From: Mobiluncus porci
GTDB taxonomy: Bacteria > Actinomycetota > Actinomycetes > Actinomycetales > Actinomycetaceae
Assembly: GCF_009695935.1 (NCBI RefSeq)
Contig: NZ_VUMY01000002.1
Location: 1-64,000 of the forward strand
DNA length: 64,000 nt
Direction of reading: 5' to 3'
The notes below the pieces were generated by a model, which was not told the origin of the DNA, searched no databases, and saw nothing but the letters and a program-made list of their open reading frames with translations. Shown in pieces: positions 1 through 8,170 of this stretch (within the stretch, counting starts at the first letter, position 1; each line of letters starts with the position of its first letter). Both the position numbers and the translations under genes were made by a program.

Positions 1-96
1 CAGCACATCACCAGGCGAAGCCTCCCCGGATGGGGCGACGGAATCATCTGGAACGAACTCCACCACACCACCCCCTACAACAACACCTGGGACTAA
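1..96 (+). CDS. C-terminal end of an unidentified protein (partial)
   Basis: Frame 1 is open from the first base to a TAA at 94-96, giving 31 residues that end in NELHHTTPYNNTWD. The fragment is rich in Trp, Asn and His and too short to assign to a family. It could be the end of a secreted or enzyme domain, but nothing decides this. The start lies outside the window. It is followed by a degenerate copy of repeat family A and by a minus-strand tRNA. Confidence 0.45.
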   Translation, partial: QHITRRSLPGWGDGIIWNELHHTTPYNNTWD

Positions 97-123
97 CCGG
101 CCAGACACACAATTTGTCCTTTA

Positions 124-178
124 ACCCTGGAAATAATGGCAACGAAGTCCAAATTCCCTAGAGTTACAAAACCAGGGT
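124..178. repeat. Degenerate copy of palindromic repeat family A
   Basis: The ends ACCCTGG (124-130) and CCAGGGT (172-178) pair. The interior shares the run GGAAATAATGGCA with the clear family A copy at 7884-7951, and GAGTTACA with the family terminus. It fills most of the gap between the partial gene and the tRNA. Confidence 0.4.
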
Positions 179-225
179 AAAAACTAAAACATGAACGCTC
201 ATGGAGGACAGGGCCTTGTCGACGG

Positions 226-298
226 TACCCCCGGTCGGATTCGAACCGACACTGAACTGATTTTAAGTCAGCTGCCTCTACCATTGGGCTACGGGGGC
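226..298 (-). tRNA. tRNA with anticodon UAA (nominally Leu) and a short variable loop
   Basis: On the minus strand a 73-base cloverleaf is visible: acceptor GCCCCCG/CGGGGGT with discriminator A, a D arm GCC/GGC, an anticodon arm GCTGA-CTTAAAA-TCAGT and a T arm GTCGG-TTCGAAT-CCGAC. The loop gives anticodon UAA, which reads the Leu codon UUA. The variable region is only five bases, whereas bacterial tRNA-Leu normally has a long variable arm. CCA is not encoded. The gene is confident; the amino-acid identity is less so. Confidence 0.88.
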
Positions 299-413
299 GA
301 CCTTCGCCAAGCGTCACAGCAACGCCTTAGCGAAGATTCGGGAGGGCCGCTTGCTGAACGCTGAATCTTCTCCGAGATTCGCTGGTCTTCCGCGAGCGGC
401 AGAAACCCTGAAA

Positions 414-443
414 TTGAGGTTTCTTCCTTACCCACTTTAGACT
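414..443 (+). promoter_or_regulatory. Leaderless promoter of nhaA
   Basis: TTGAGG (414-419), an 18-base spacer and TAGACT (438-443) are followed by exactly six bases and then the ATG at 450. Transcription would start at or next to the start codon. No Shine-Dalgarno sequence precedes that ATG, which agrees with a leaderless mRNA. Confidence 0.55.
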
Positions 444-449
444 CTCATT

Positions 450-1841
450 ATGGACGATGAAGTACAAAATTCCCGAAATGAAACCGCACCGCCCGATAAA
501 ATCGCTGATAAAGGCATATTTGGAGAGGATGATATTGTTATCCCCTCGCCCACTGACTACGACGAGGAATCTCCCGTTGACGAAAGAGGTGTGAGGAAGC
601 TCACAGCCTTCCAAAGGTTTTCCCGTTTCGTCTCCGACGACATCGTTGGCGGGTTCATCCTCATTATCGCCGCGGTCCTCGCCCTTTTCTTCGCGAACGG
701 CCCTTTCCGCGAGGGCTACCACGCCCTGGCTACGACCGTTCTCGACCCCGGATTTCAGGAAGCCACCGCCCAAGGCGCCAAGAGTTTCCTCCAATCCATC
801 CACCTCTCTCTTACCGTGGAGGAGTGGGCTCGCGACGGCATCCTCGCGATTTTCTTCTTCACGGTTGGCCTGGAGCTCAAAGAAGAATTCACCCACGGAT
901 CGCTGCGCGACCCGCGAACTGCCGGAATGCCGATTATCGCTGCGGTATTTGGAATGGCCGGCCCCGCAGCGGTTTATCTCGCAGTAACCGGCCTTGCCGG
1001 CGTCGAGGCTTGGCACGGCTGGGCGATTCCGACGGCCACGGATATTGCGTTCGCAGTGGCTATCCTCCAAATCTTCGGTCGCGGCTTGCCGAGCGGGGCG
1101 CGGACCTTCCTTCTTACCCTGGCAGTCGCTGATGACCTCGGCGGGATTATCGTCATCGCGCTGTTTTATGGATCCCAGCCGAATCTCCTGCTGCTGATTC
1201 CGGTGGCTCTCGGCGCAGCGTTGTTCAGCTTCCTCTGTCGCAAACGCTGGGTCAAATGGTGGCTCCTCATCCCCATCGGGGTCGTGGTCTGGTATTTCAT
1301 GCATGCCTCAGGAATCCACGCCACTATCGCGGGGGTCGTCCTCGGGATGGTGGTTCCCTCCGATAAGCGTGAGGGCGAGGTCCACAACCTGGTCGAACAT
1401 CTATCGATGAAGGTCAGCCCTATTTCCGCCGCTTTCGCAGTCCCGATCTTCGCCTTCTTCGCTGCGGGAGTGAATATCGTGGACACGCCCGGAGGGGTCA
1501 TCAAGATGCTCACGAATCCGGTGGCTTTGGCAGTAATGCTGGCCTTGCCTTTGGGAAAGTTACTCGGCATTTCCGGAAGCGTCTTTGTGATGGAAAAGTT
1601 CACCCCGCTTCACCTGGAAAAGGGCGTGAAGCTGGGGGATGTGATCCCGATTTCCTTCGTTGCCGGTATCGGCTTCACCGTTGCCTTGCTTATTTCCCAC
1701 CTGGCCTTCCAGGGCAACGACGTCTTGACTCAAGCCGGATCCATTGGCGTGGTCATGGGCACTTTGCTTTCGATTATTCTCGGCGCCCTCGCGTTGAAGG
1801 CTCGCACTTCCTACCGCAAATCCCACGATTCGATGCAGTAG
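450..1841 (+). CDS. nhaA: Na+/H+ antiporter NhaA
   Basis: This inner-membrane antiporter exports Na+ or Li+ in exchange for protons and serves pH and salt homeostasis. The 463 residues carry the NhaA landmarks: ELKEEF and LRDPRTAGMP, TATDIAFAVA (the helix IV aspartate), the adjacent ADD pair of helix V that binds ions, HASGIHATIAG, and GIGFTVALLIS near the end. About 65 hydrophilic residues precede the first membrane helix, making it longer than E. coli NhaA (388 residues); such N-terminal extensions occur in actinobacterial members. The start is supported by the leaderless -10 box six bases upstream. It converges with ppx, leaving only 11 bases between the stops. Confidence 0.95.
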   Translation: MDDEVQNSRNETAPPDKIADKGIFGEDDIVIPSPTDYDEESPVDERGVRKLTAFQRFSRFVSDDIVGGFILIIAAVLALFFANGPFREGYHALATTVLDPGFQEATAQGAKSFLQSIHLSLTVEEWARDGILAIFFFTVGLELKEEFTHGSLRDPRTAGMPIIAAVFGMAGPAAVYLAVTGLAGVEAWHGWAIPTATDIAFAVAILQIFGRGLPSGARTFLLTLAVADDLGGIIVIALFYGSQPNLLLLIPVALGAALFSFLCRKRWVKWWLLIPIGVVVWYFMHASGIHATIAGVVLGMVVPSDKREGEVHNLVEHLSMKVSPISAAFAVPIFAFFAAGVNIVDTPGGVIKMLTNPVALAVMLALPLGKLLGISGSVFVMEKFTPLHLEKGVKLGDVIPISFVAGIGFTVALLISHLAFQGNDVLTQAGSIGVVMGTLLSIILGALALKARTSYRKSHDSMQ

Positions 1842-1852
1842 CGAAGGGGTAT

Positions 1853-3100
1853 CTAGTCAGCAAGCGCCAAAATAATCCCGTCGAGAATATCGTTTTCCGA
1901 GGTTCGCACCGGAAAATCCCCGCGAGCCTTGCCACTCGAGTCAGGCCCGGGATTCTCCTCCAGATAGGCCAAAATCCGCTCCCAAACCAGAACGCCTCCG
2001 GCAATTTGATCCACCCGTTTCGGATGCATCGGGCCGAGCGCCGCCTTTTCTTCGCGGGGCATCATGATGAGGTCGCGCGCCAGCTTGCGGAGCTTCGAAC
2101 TCGAAAGCACCGCGCCATTGATGCGTGCCGGATCGTATTTATCCAGACCCAAACCCAGCGCGGTCAGGGTCGTTACGGATCCGGCCACGCCGACGAGCTC
2201 GCGAGCCTCGGCCAAGGGTACGGTTCGGGCAGCCTCGCTGATGAGCCCGTCAACGAAACTGCGAGCCTCGTGGAAAGCGTCACGGCTCGGCACTCCCGCC
2301 GCATTCTCCGAGGGGCGCAGGTACCGCTCGGTGACGCGGGTCGAACCCATATTCATCGAGATGGCAGCCTTGAGACGGGGCCGCTGGAGGTCGTGGGGAT
2401 TCAACAAGGGAGTCCCCGAGATTTTCGCGGAGTCGGGCAGGTGGGCAGGATTGGTCTCGCGAGCACGCCGGGGCTGAATCGAGGTCGGAGAAGCGTTGGG
2501 CTCTGGCGCTGCTTCGTAAGGGTATTCCCCGCTTTCTTTGGATCCACGTTTATCCGCGGGCGGGGCAACTGTGCCGAATTCGCTATTGGCTCTTGCTGAA
2601 TCCCCGGAACCGCACGGAAGATCCGACCCGCTCGCGCCGGCTACCCCTACAGTCCCGAAGGAAAATTCCGTCGAGCCCCCGCCGATGTCCACTACCAGAA
2701 CGGGTGAGGCGAGGTTAGGGTGCGCCGAAAGCGTCCCGCGGAAACCGAGCGTCGCCTCCTCATGACCAGAAATAACCTCGGGGGTTATGCCGAGCCGAGC
2801 CTCAACGCCGGTCGAAAACTCGAAAAAATTCGTGGCATCGCGAGATGCGGAGGTTGCCACCATGCGGATGCGGTCGCAACCGGCCTCGCGAATGTAGGCG
2901 GCGTATTCCTCCAAGGCTGCGAAGGTCCGCGCCAAGGCGTCCGGCGCGAGCTCGCCGGTTTTATCGACCCCCTGGCCCAGCCCGACGATTTGGGTTAACC
3001 GCACGATATCTGTCGGCCTTGAGTCGGGGTTGGCGGGGTCGTAGTCGCTAATCAGGAGGCGAATCGAGTGGGTGCCGCAGTCAATAGCCGCTAGTCGCAT
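1853..3100 (-). CDS. Ppx/GppA-type exopolyphosphatase with a low-complexity insertion
   Basis: This is an ASKHA-fold phosphatase that hydrolyses polyphosphate or pppGpp. The N-terminal phosphate-binding loop AAIDCGTHSIRLL (residues 4-16) and the second loop VVDIGGGSTEFS (136-147) are intact. Residues about 151-245 form a Gly/Ser/Pro-rich segment that the family lacks; after it the conserved text resumes at SMNMGSTRVTERYL. The insertion contains a TCAGCAAG octamer (2592-2599 on the opposite strand). At 415 residues it is about 90 longer than usual actinobacterial homologues. The neighbouring DUF501 and ftsB-like genes form the standard actinobacterial cluster. Polyphosphate and pppGpp specificity cannot be separated from sequence alone. 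Confidence 0.9.
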   Translation of the reverse strand: MRLAAIDCGTHSIRLLISDYDPANPDSRPTDIVRLTQIVGLGQGVDKTGELAPDALARTFAALEEYAAYIREAGCDRIRMVATSASRDATNFFEFSTGVEARLGITPEVISGHEEATLGFRGTLSAHPNLASPVLVVDIGGGSTEFSFGTVGVAGASGSDLPCGSGDSARANSEFGTVAPPADKRGSKESGEYPYEAAPEPNASPTSIQPRRARETNPAHLPDSAKISGTPLLNPHDLQRPRLKAAISMNMGSTRVTERYLRPSENAAGVPSRDAFHEARSFVDGLISEAARTVPLAEARELVGVAGSVTTLTALGLGLDKYDPARINGAVLSSSKLRKLARDLIMMPREEKAALGPMHPKRVDQIAGGVLVWERILAYLEENPGPDSSGKARGDFPVRTSENDILDGIILALAD

Positions 3101-3140
3101 GGGGGTCCTTTCTGGTGGGCTTCTCGCTGGGATTAATTAT

Positions 3141-3269
3141 GGCCCTGTTGCCCACAAGGGTTGGCGGATTTCTGGATTGTGTACCTGGAGGTAGTTCTGT
3201 AACTCGTGGGATTTTGGCCCCTGCTGCCATATATGGCACTAATGCCCAAAATCGCCCGAGTTACAGAAC
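3141..3269 (+). repeat. Palindromic repeat family A, copy 1
   Basis: The core 3194-3269 begins GTTCTGTAACTCG and ends CGAGTTACAGAAC, a 13-base perfect inverted repeat whose pairing continues imperfectly inward (GATTTTGG with CCAAAATC). The left flank from 3141 also matches the copy at 35271-35395. It is MITE-like in build but has no transposase. It fills the gap between ppx and DUF501. Confidence 0.7.
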
Positions 3270-3415
3270 CTCTTGCGGTATAACCCGGAGTTGGATGGTG
3301 GAATTCGGTCCAAATCAACGCCCAATCCCGAAGAGTCTGTACCGTGGGGGAGTTTTTCCAAGGCTTTCGGGTCGGCCGGGGAGGTGTCTGGTTCTGGAGT
3401 GGGCTGGTCGGGCCA

Positions 3416-4228
3416 TCAATCACTTGGTGGATTCTCCGGTGGGGCTTCATCAGCGGTTTCGCCCATTTCCCAGGCGCAAGTTTCGGGAGACCACAGCCCT
3501 TCTCCGGCCAGCCGGTCAAGTAGCCAGTCCCCAATCGGGTTCACTCCGGGCCCAGCAGCGAGCCGGTGCCCGAGAATCGCGTGAAAACATTTCACGCGAT
3601 TCGGCATTCCACCTGCGGAGATATTGGCAATTTCGGGGACTGCCTCACCGGTGGTAAGGCTCGCGTTGCGGTCTTGGAGATATGCTTCGTGGGCGCGCTG
3701 GTAACCAGCGGCAATTTCGGGATGATTCGGGTCATGGAGCAGGGCCTCGGCCTCGCGCATGACCCCTGCCGCCTCGAGACGGGAGCATGCCGCCACCGCT
3801 TCGGGGCAGGTCAGATAGTAGAAAGTCGGGAACGGCTCGCCGTTCGGAAGGCGCGGCGCCGTCGCGATAACTGCGGGATGAGAGTGCGGGGTAGCGCCGG
3901 TGTCGCGGGGTGATGTTCCAAAGTCAGCGTCCACAGGTCTCAGGGAACCGGCGTCTTCTGCTTGCGGGGTGGCGCCGGTGTCGCGGGGATGCGACTTGAA
4001 ATCCGCGCCCGCGGTGCTGACGAGGTCCGCTTGTGGCGCTGTCCTAAAGTTGGCGTCTTGGTGCGAAGAACCGGCAACTACGCCCTGTCCTTCAGTGTCG
4101 GTGGCGTCCTGACCGTGAACAGGACTCCCGCAACGCGCTGCCACTCCTAGTAGCCCGCGGGGAACCCGCCCCAGTTGGATAGTAATCGCCGCCAGGTCGG
4201 CTTCGGTTGCTGGTTCAATATGTGCCAC
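3416..4228 (-). CDS. DUF501 family protein with internal repeat insertion
   Basis: DUF501 proteins are small actinobacterial proteins of unknown role, nearly always encoded next to ppx and ftsB. The family signature is present at both ends: QLGRVPRGLLGVAARCG (residues 18-34), and VIATAPRLPNGEPFPTFYYL resuming at about residue 120. Between them lie about 83 residues the family lacks, with an imperfect duplication around RDTGATP (about residues 82-88 and 109-115). The length of 270 compares with roughly 170-190 normally. The start is the usual family start and no better one lies downstream. Confidence 0.87.
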   Translation of the reverse strand: MAHIEPATEADLAAITIQLGRVPRGLLGVAARCGSPVHGQDATDTEGQGVVAGSSHQDANFRTAPQADLVSTAGADFKSHPRDTGATPQAEDAGSLRPVDADFGTSPRDTGATPHSHPAVIATAPRLPNGEPFPTFYYLTCPEAVAACSRLEAAGVMREAEALLHDPNHPEIAAGYQRAHEAYLQDRNASLTTGEAVPEIANISAGGMPNRVKCFHAILGHRLAAGPGVNPIGDWLLDRLAGEGLWSPETCAWEMGETADEAPPENPPSD

Positions 4229-4283
4229 GGTTCTACCTTACCCGAGGCGCTTACCTTTGCCCGCAGGCCTGAACCTTTCACAC

Positions 4284-4396
4284 CGGACACTAACCGTTTG
4301 GTAAATTTCCAAGTAGAGAAGCATCATCGCAGGTGGCGAAGATTTCCACATTCTGCACCGGCCTAAATGCGACCGAAACCAAGCGGTAAGTGTCCG
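4284..4396. repeat. Family C half-sites as a long inverted repeat
   Basis: The 19 bases from 4284 (CGGACACTAACCGTTTGGT) and the 19 bases 4378-4396 read on the other strand agree at 17 positions, with 75 bases between. They lie in the 181-base gap between the ftsB-like gene and DUF501, so they could act as an operator pair or as a stem in the mRNA. The CGGACACT core is shared with the 32-base palindromes at 13868, 13971, 32994 and 33086. Confidence 0.6.
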
Positions 4397-4409
4397 AAAT
4401 CGGGAGGGA

Positions 4410-5102
4410 CTACTGAGAAGTCCCGCCGGCGACTTCAAGGCCCGCCACCAAGAGCCCGAACCAGGGAAGATCGTTGGTGTCCTTTTCAAGCCACCCGTTA
4501 GCAAGCTGCGGTTTTTCCTTGCCGGGAGGATCGATAACGACATAGGTGGTCTCTCCCGGTTTCACGTATCCCAGCCGCTCCCGAGCTTGGCGAGAGATAT
4601 ATTCCGGATCGTTATATCGCGCGATTTCGTCCTCAAGATCCTCGTTGTCGGCCTTCACTCTCTCGATTTCGGCAGCCAGCTCCCTGGCCTGCTGCTGCTG
4701 TTCCATCCAGGACTTGAGCGGGGAAAACACTACCAGGAACACGGCCAAAGCAACGACGCCAAGCGTCAAGAGGCGCGCTATGAAAGTGGAGTTGGATGCT
4801 TGGCGGGAGGTTGTACGCGAGCCGTGGGGATTGTCCTTGAAGTGCGGAGTTTGGCTAACGCGACCTAGGCGAGATTTGCCTAGAACACCGCCGGAGAGGC
4901 CGACGCGCGATTTGGGTGCGGGTGACTCGGCGCGCGAAGCGGCGGGGCGACCTGAAGTTAGTGAACGAGAGGCTGGGACTCCGTGTTTTTCGGGGTTTCC
5001 TGCTGAGGCGGGTTTTGAGCCCGATGAGTTGCCGGTTGTTTTGGAGGCGCGCTTAGCCGCGGAATCATCCGGTTTTTGGGGCTTCAAATTTGGGCGCTTC
5101 AC
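4410..5102 (-). CDS. Septum formation initiator (FtsB/DivIC-like)
   Basis: A bitopic cell-division protein that bridges FtsL and FtsQ at the septum. Of 230 residues, the first 100 are basic, Ser/Pro-rich and probably disordered in the cytoplasm. A single membrane helix follows at about 107-127 (LLTLGVVALAVFLVVFSPL), then a coiled coil (QQQARELAAEIERVKADNED) and the family end RQARERLGYVKPGETTY. The start is GTG at 5102; GATAAT lies six bases upstream, compatible with a leaderless transcript. It is the first gene of the ftsB-DUF501-ppx cluster. The eno gene that usually precedes it is absent here. Confidence 0.88.
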   Translation of the reverse strand: MKRPNLKPQKPDDSAAKRASKTTGNSSGSKPASAGNPEKHGVPASRSLTSGRPAASRAESPAPKSRVGLSGGVLGKSRLGRVSQTPHFKDNPHGSRTTSRQASNSTFIARLLTLGVVALAVFLVVFSPLKSWMEQQQQARELAAEIERVKADNEDLEDEIARYNDPEYISRQARERLGYVKPGETTYVVIDPPGKEKPQLANGWLEKDTNDLPWFGLLVAGLEVAGGTSQ

Positions 5103-5308
5103 CGTCTCATTATCTCAAAGTGAGCCAAAGCGAGAACTCAGTGACACTCGGTCTCCTTCTCAAAGCCCGTCCTGGGTGGCCGCTTTGAACCAGTTTAATC
5201 GGAGCGCAATTCACATAATTGCAGGTCAAGGCATTTGTGTCATTGGTTCGAGCCCGAAAAAGCTCTCCAAAGTGGCCGCCCAGGACGCGGTCGCAATCGC
5301 AACTAGGC

Positions 5309-6109
5309 TTAGGCGCGCGGGTCTCCCCCGTAGTCGCGGGCTCCGAACAGCGCCGAACCGACGCGAACGCAGGTGGATCCCTCCGCAATCGCAACCTTGA
5401 AATCTCCGCTCATCCCCATAGAAAGCTCGGTCGCTCCGGGAAAATCTCCCGACACCGCCGTGTCGCGAATTTCGCGGAGAAGCGCGAATTCCCGCCGCAC
5501 TTCCGCTTCCCCAACCGTCGCTAAAGGCGCTGCCACGGTCATGAACCCGCGAAGCCTCAACCCGGGCAAACTCGCCACTTCCCCCGCAAAGTCCAGCGCC
5601 GCCTCAGGAGTGACCCCGTGCTTGGCTGCCTCTTGGGAAGTGTTTACCTGAACCATGACCTCGAGTTCTCGCCCGGCCTCGGTGAGCAGCCGCGATAGCG
5701 TCTGCGCCGCCGGAAGCGAGTCGAGAGACTGCAACTCTGCCGCGTGTGCGACAATGAGTTTCGCCTTGTTTCGCTGGAGATTCCCGATCATAATCCAGCG
5801 TGGGGAGATAGCGGAGGAAGGTGAGTTTCCGCCGATTTTGGAGGGGTCTTCAGCAAGGGATGCTGGTGCGCCTTCCTCTTCGAGACTGGCGAAGTTAGCC
5901 CCCAGAATCTCGGCTTTAGCGGCGATATCCTGGGGCCGATTCTCCCCGAATTCGCGGACGCCACAATCCAGAGCTTCTTGCAAAGCTGAAACCGGATGCA
6001 TCTTGCTGACCGGCAAAAGCCGCACTTCAGAGAGATTTCTTCCCGTGGCTGCTGCCGCTCGCGAAATCTCTTCTTGTACCGCATCGAGGCTCGCCTTAAA
6101 TCCAGTCAT
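5309..6109 (-). CDS. yggS: YggS/PROSC family PLP-homeostasis protein with an insertion
   Basis: This cytosolic pyridoxal-phosphate-binding protein has an alanine-racemase-like barrel and buffers PLP. Lys36 in LLPVSKMHP is the PLP lysine. GVREFGENRPQD, MIGNLQRNKAK, GFMTVAAP and LSMGMSGDFKVAIAEGST are the standard conserved blocks. Residues about 72-103 (rich in Glu, Ala, Ser, Pro) are absent from normal family members and contain one TCAGCAAG octamer (5850-5857). The length of 266 compares with about 230-240. The start is supported by a -10 box TAAGAT six bases upstream. Confidence 0.92.
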   Translation of the reverse strand: MTGFKASLDAVQEEISRAAAATGRNLSEVRLLPVSKMHPVSALQEALDCGVREFGENRPQDIAAKAEILGANFASLEEEGAPASLAEDPSKIGGNSPSSAISPRWIMIGNLQRNKAKLIVAHAAELQSLDSLPAAQTLSRLLTEAGRELEVMVQVNTSQEAAKHGVTPEAALDFAGEVASLPGLRLRGFMTVAAPLATVGEAEVRREFALLREIRDTAVSGDFPGATELSMGMSGDFKVAIAEGSTCVRVGSALFGARDYGGDPRA

Positions 6110-6115
6110 GCTTCC

Positions 6116-6143
6116 ATCTTAAGCAACTTTGGACACTTACCAA
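6116..6143 (-). promoter_or_regulatory. Leaderless-type promoter of yggS overlapped by a family C motif
   Basis: On the minus strand TTGGTA (6143-6138), a 16-base spacer and TAAGAT (6121-6116) precede the ATG by six bases. The promoter is overlapped by a GGACACTTACC sequence (from 6131 on the plus strand), the half-site motif seen also before DUF501. This raises the possibility that the motif is an operator. Confidence 0.45.
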
Positions 6144-6308
6144 TCGGTAGGCTTTTGAGTTAAAGCGTAAAACACCTTGCAGACGGGTTTTCTTTTCTCT
6201 GGCGCGAGCCAAGAATGAGACGTTCTACTGTTGAAAATGTCCGAAGTTGCTTAAACCCTTCCGGAAAGGCTTGCGAAACCATTGGAATATCCTAAGCCGC
6301 TGAGAAAC

Positions 6309-7229
6309 CTACGACCGGCGATAGGTCATCGCGACGGCAAGAGAGACGAGAACAAGCCCGCCAAGTTCGGCGGGAGTCGGGATCTGGCGCAGCATGAGCA
6401 AACCCACCAAAAGGCTCGTGACCGGCAACAACGCAGACAAGAGCGCGAAAAGCGGCGCCTTCACTCCGCGCAGAACGACCTGCTCCAACACGTAAGGGAT
6501 GAAAGAGGAGCAAACACTCATGGCAATCGCGAGAGCGATAGCCTCGGGGGCGCGGAAAACCGCGGGAATCTCGGGAATCGCGAATGGCAGTTGCAAAAAT
6601 GACCCAAACAAAACCGCGATAGCCAGCGAATCGAGCCCGCGTCCGAGAACCGCGACTTTCCGCCCGAGGGCCATGTAGGCAACCCACAACCCGCCCGCGA
6701 CCAGCGCCCAGATTAGACCCACGAGTTGCCGAGAATCGCCGAGGTCAAGACCGAATCCGCTGATGAGAACCACGCCCGAGAAGGCAACCAAAACCGAGAG
6801 TTTCCCCTTAATCCCGGGGATACCTATGGCGGCGAAGATGACAGGGCCGAGGAATTCGATTGAAACTGTGGTTCCGAGCGGGAGCCGTGCAATGGCCTCA
6901 TAGAAAGTTGTGTTCATGGCAACCAGCGCCACCCCGAAAGCGCAGGACCAGGCGTATCCTTTCCAACTCAGCGCGCGTTTCCCCCAGGGCCGCCGCCACG
7001 CCATAAGGAGGATTCCGGCGATAATCGAACGCATCCAAGCCACCGTCATCGGCGCAAACAGGGCGAAAAGCCCGACTGCGAGGCCGGCGCCGACATATTG
7101 AATGGTGCCTTCGAGCATGAAAATCAGCGGGGCTGGAACGTTGGGGCGGCGGTGTGAGCCGGCGTGGAGACCGTCGAGTGAGCCGGCGTCGGTTTGGTCG
7201 GCAGCGTCAGCAGGGAGGTTGGGGCTCAT
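6309..7229 (-). CDS. EamA-family (DMT) exporter, RhtA-like
   Basis: An inner-membrane exporter of about ten helices formed by two EamA repeats. RhtA-type members export threonine, homoserine or related metabolites; the substrate here is not known. Family text includes ALVAMNTTFYEAIARLPLG, VSIEFLGPV, GGLWVAYMALGRK and SVCSSFIPYVLEQVVLRG. A hydrophilic N-terminus of about 35 residues precedes the first helix. ATG at 7229 is chosen because AAAGGA lies eight bases upstream; a TTG immediately before it is the alternative. It stands alone, with repeat-filled DNA on its upstream side. Confidence 0.85.
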   Translation of the reverse strand: MSPNLPADAADQTDAGSLDGLHAGSHRRPNVPAPLIFMLEGTIQYVGAGLAVGLFALFAPMTVAWMRSIIAGILLMAWRRPWGKRALSWKGYAWSCAFGVALVAMNTTFYEAIARLPLGTTVSIEFLGPVIFAAIGIPGIKGKLSVLVAFSGVVLISGFGLDLGDSRQLVGLIWALVAGGLWVAYMALGRKVAVLGRGLDSLAIAVLFGSFLQLPFAIPEIPAVFRAPEAIALAIAMSVCSSFIPYVLEQVVLRGVKAPLFALLSALLPVTSLLVGLLMLRQIPTPAELGGLVLVSLAVAMTYRRS

Positions 7230-7396
7230 CAAGTTCCTTTCCCCAACTAGGCTAGCGCAAAGGTGGCATCAAGGCGATTCTGCCGAGACAGGATAGGGTG
7301 CTGGGGCTTTCAGGATACTGATGTTCTCGACGCGCGGATTCGAGACGCGCGGCACGCTGCGTCCGGCGCTAGCTGGGTTCCTTGGGCGTGTAGGTG

Positions 7397-7556
7397 GCGT
7401 GAGTAACCACAGGGCTGACGTGAATAACCACATCCCTTGCTGGACAAGGTAGCATACCGAAACTCTTAATCTTCTGACCTGCGAGTTTGAAAATCGCGCT
7501 TCAAAAATCGCGTGTTATTGTGGTTATTCACGTCAGGGGTGTGGTTATTCAGGTCA
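7397..7556. repeat. Repeat family D: inverted pair of doubled GTGGTTATTCACGTCA motifs
   Basis: The stretch 7519-7556 holds TGTGGTTATTCACGTCA followed by a near copy. The stretch 7397-7432 is its reverse complement, also doubled. The arms lie 86 bases apart and enclose no gene. This is the first of several repeats in the 940-base gap 7230-8170. Confidence 0.65.
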
Positions 7557-7602
7557 TGAAAATTCAAATCATCTCGAGATTGAAATCAACTCATCCCCAT
7601 TT

Positions 7603-7636
7603 TTTACCAAAATGGCCCGTCCCCGGTGGTAAAAAC
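7603..7636 (-). repeat. Repeat family E, intergenic copy
   Basis: A 34-base element with ends GTTTTTACCA and TTGGTAAA on the minus strand. A second copy at 10795-10828, inside the ABC ATPase gene, matches at 31 of 34 positions. Confidence 0.7.
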
Positions 7637-7883
7637 TTGGCGGAGAGGAATCCCCCGGCTGTCTCCAGTGATAGTCCACTCCGGCTCGGCATATCAGGGC
7701 TTTGCTCGTGTCCGGACGCCTTCCGGAGAGTAGTCAGGGATTCGCCTGGATCCGGATATGCGCCGGAGTGCAGACCCTAGCTGTATTCGTTGTCGCTGAA
7801 AGTCTCCGTCGTTCAGCGGTTGTCTTTGCTCGACACTTGCGGCCGCTTGGGAGTAGTTGTCGCTCGATATCCGCCGTCCTTTA

Positions 7884-7951
7884 TGTAACTCGGGCGATTT
7901 TGCCCATCAGTGGAAATAATGGCAGTAATGCTAAAAATCTCCCGGGTTACA
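7884..7951 (+). repeat. Palindromic repeat family A, copy 2
   Basis: It starts TGTAACTCGGGCGATTTTGCC and ends CTCCCGGGTTACA, an imperfect palindrome sharing the family A termini seen at 3194-3269 and 35271-35340. It lies in the gap upstream of the ABC ATPase gene. The rest of 7230-8170 (apart from repeats A, D and E) shows no gene. Confidence 0.7.
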
Positions 7952-8170
7952 GATCTGACTGCGAGTATAGACTCCAATTAAAGGCCCACCCGCACTCGGG
8001 GGAAAGGTTACGATGCCACGTGGAGAGCCGATTAGTGCGGGACACCCCAAGATCGCGTTCGGGGATTTCTAACCCGAAACGCCTGGGGTCGGGGTGGCAA
8101 AAAGGCCAGTGCTCGTGGAATGTGAAAGAATCAACTGAAGCATGTCCATGGAACACGGGGAGGGGGAAAC

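Noticed and set aside
327-1304. Open frame of 325 codons opposite nhaA
   Set aside because: Charged, low-information text running over a certain gene; typical antisense shadow in high-GC DNA.
5196-5270. tRNA-like GGTTCGAGCCC and CTCTCCA in the gap upstream of the ftsB-like gene
   Set aside because: No consistent anticodon arm or D loop; the acceptor pairs over only about four bases. A chance resemblance or decayed fragment.
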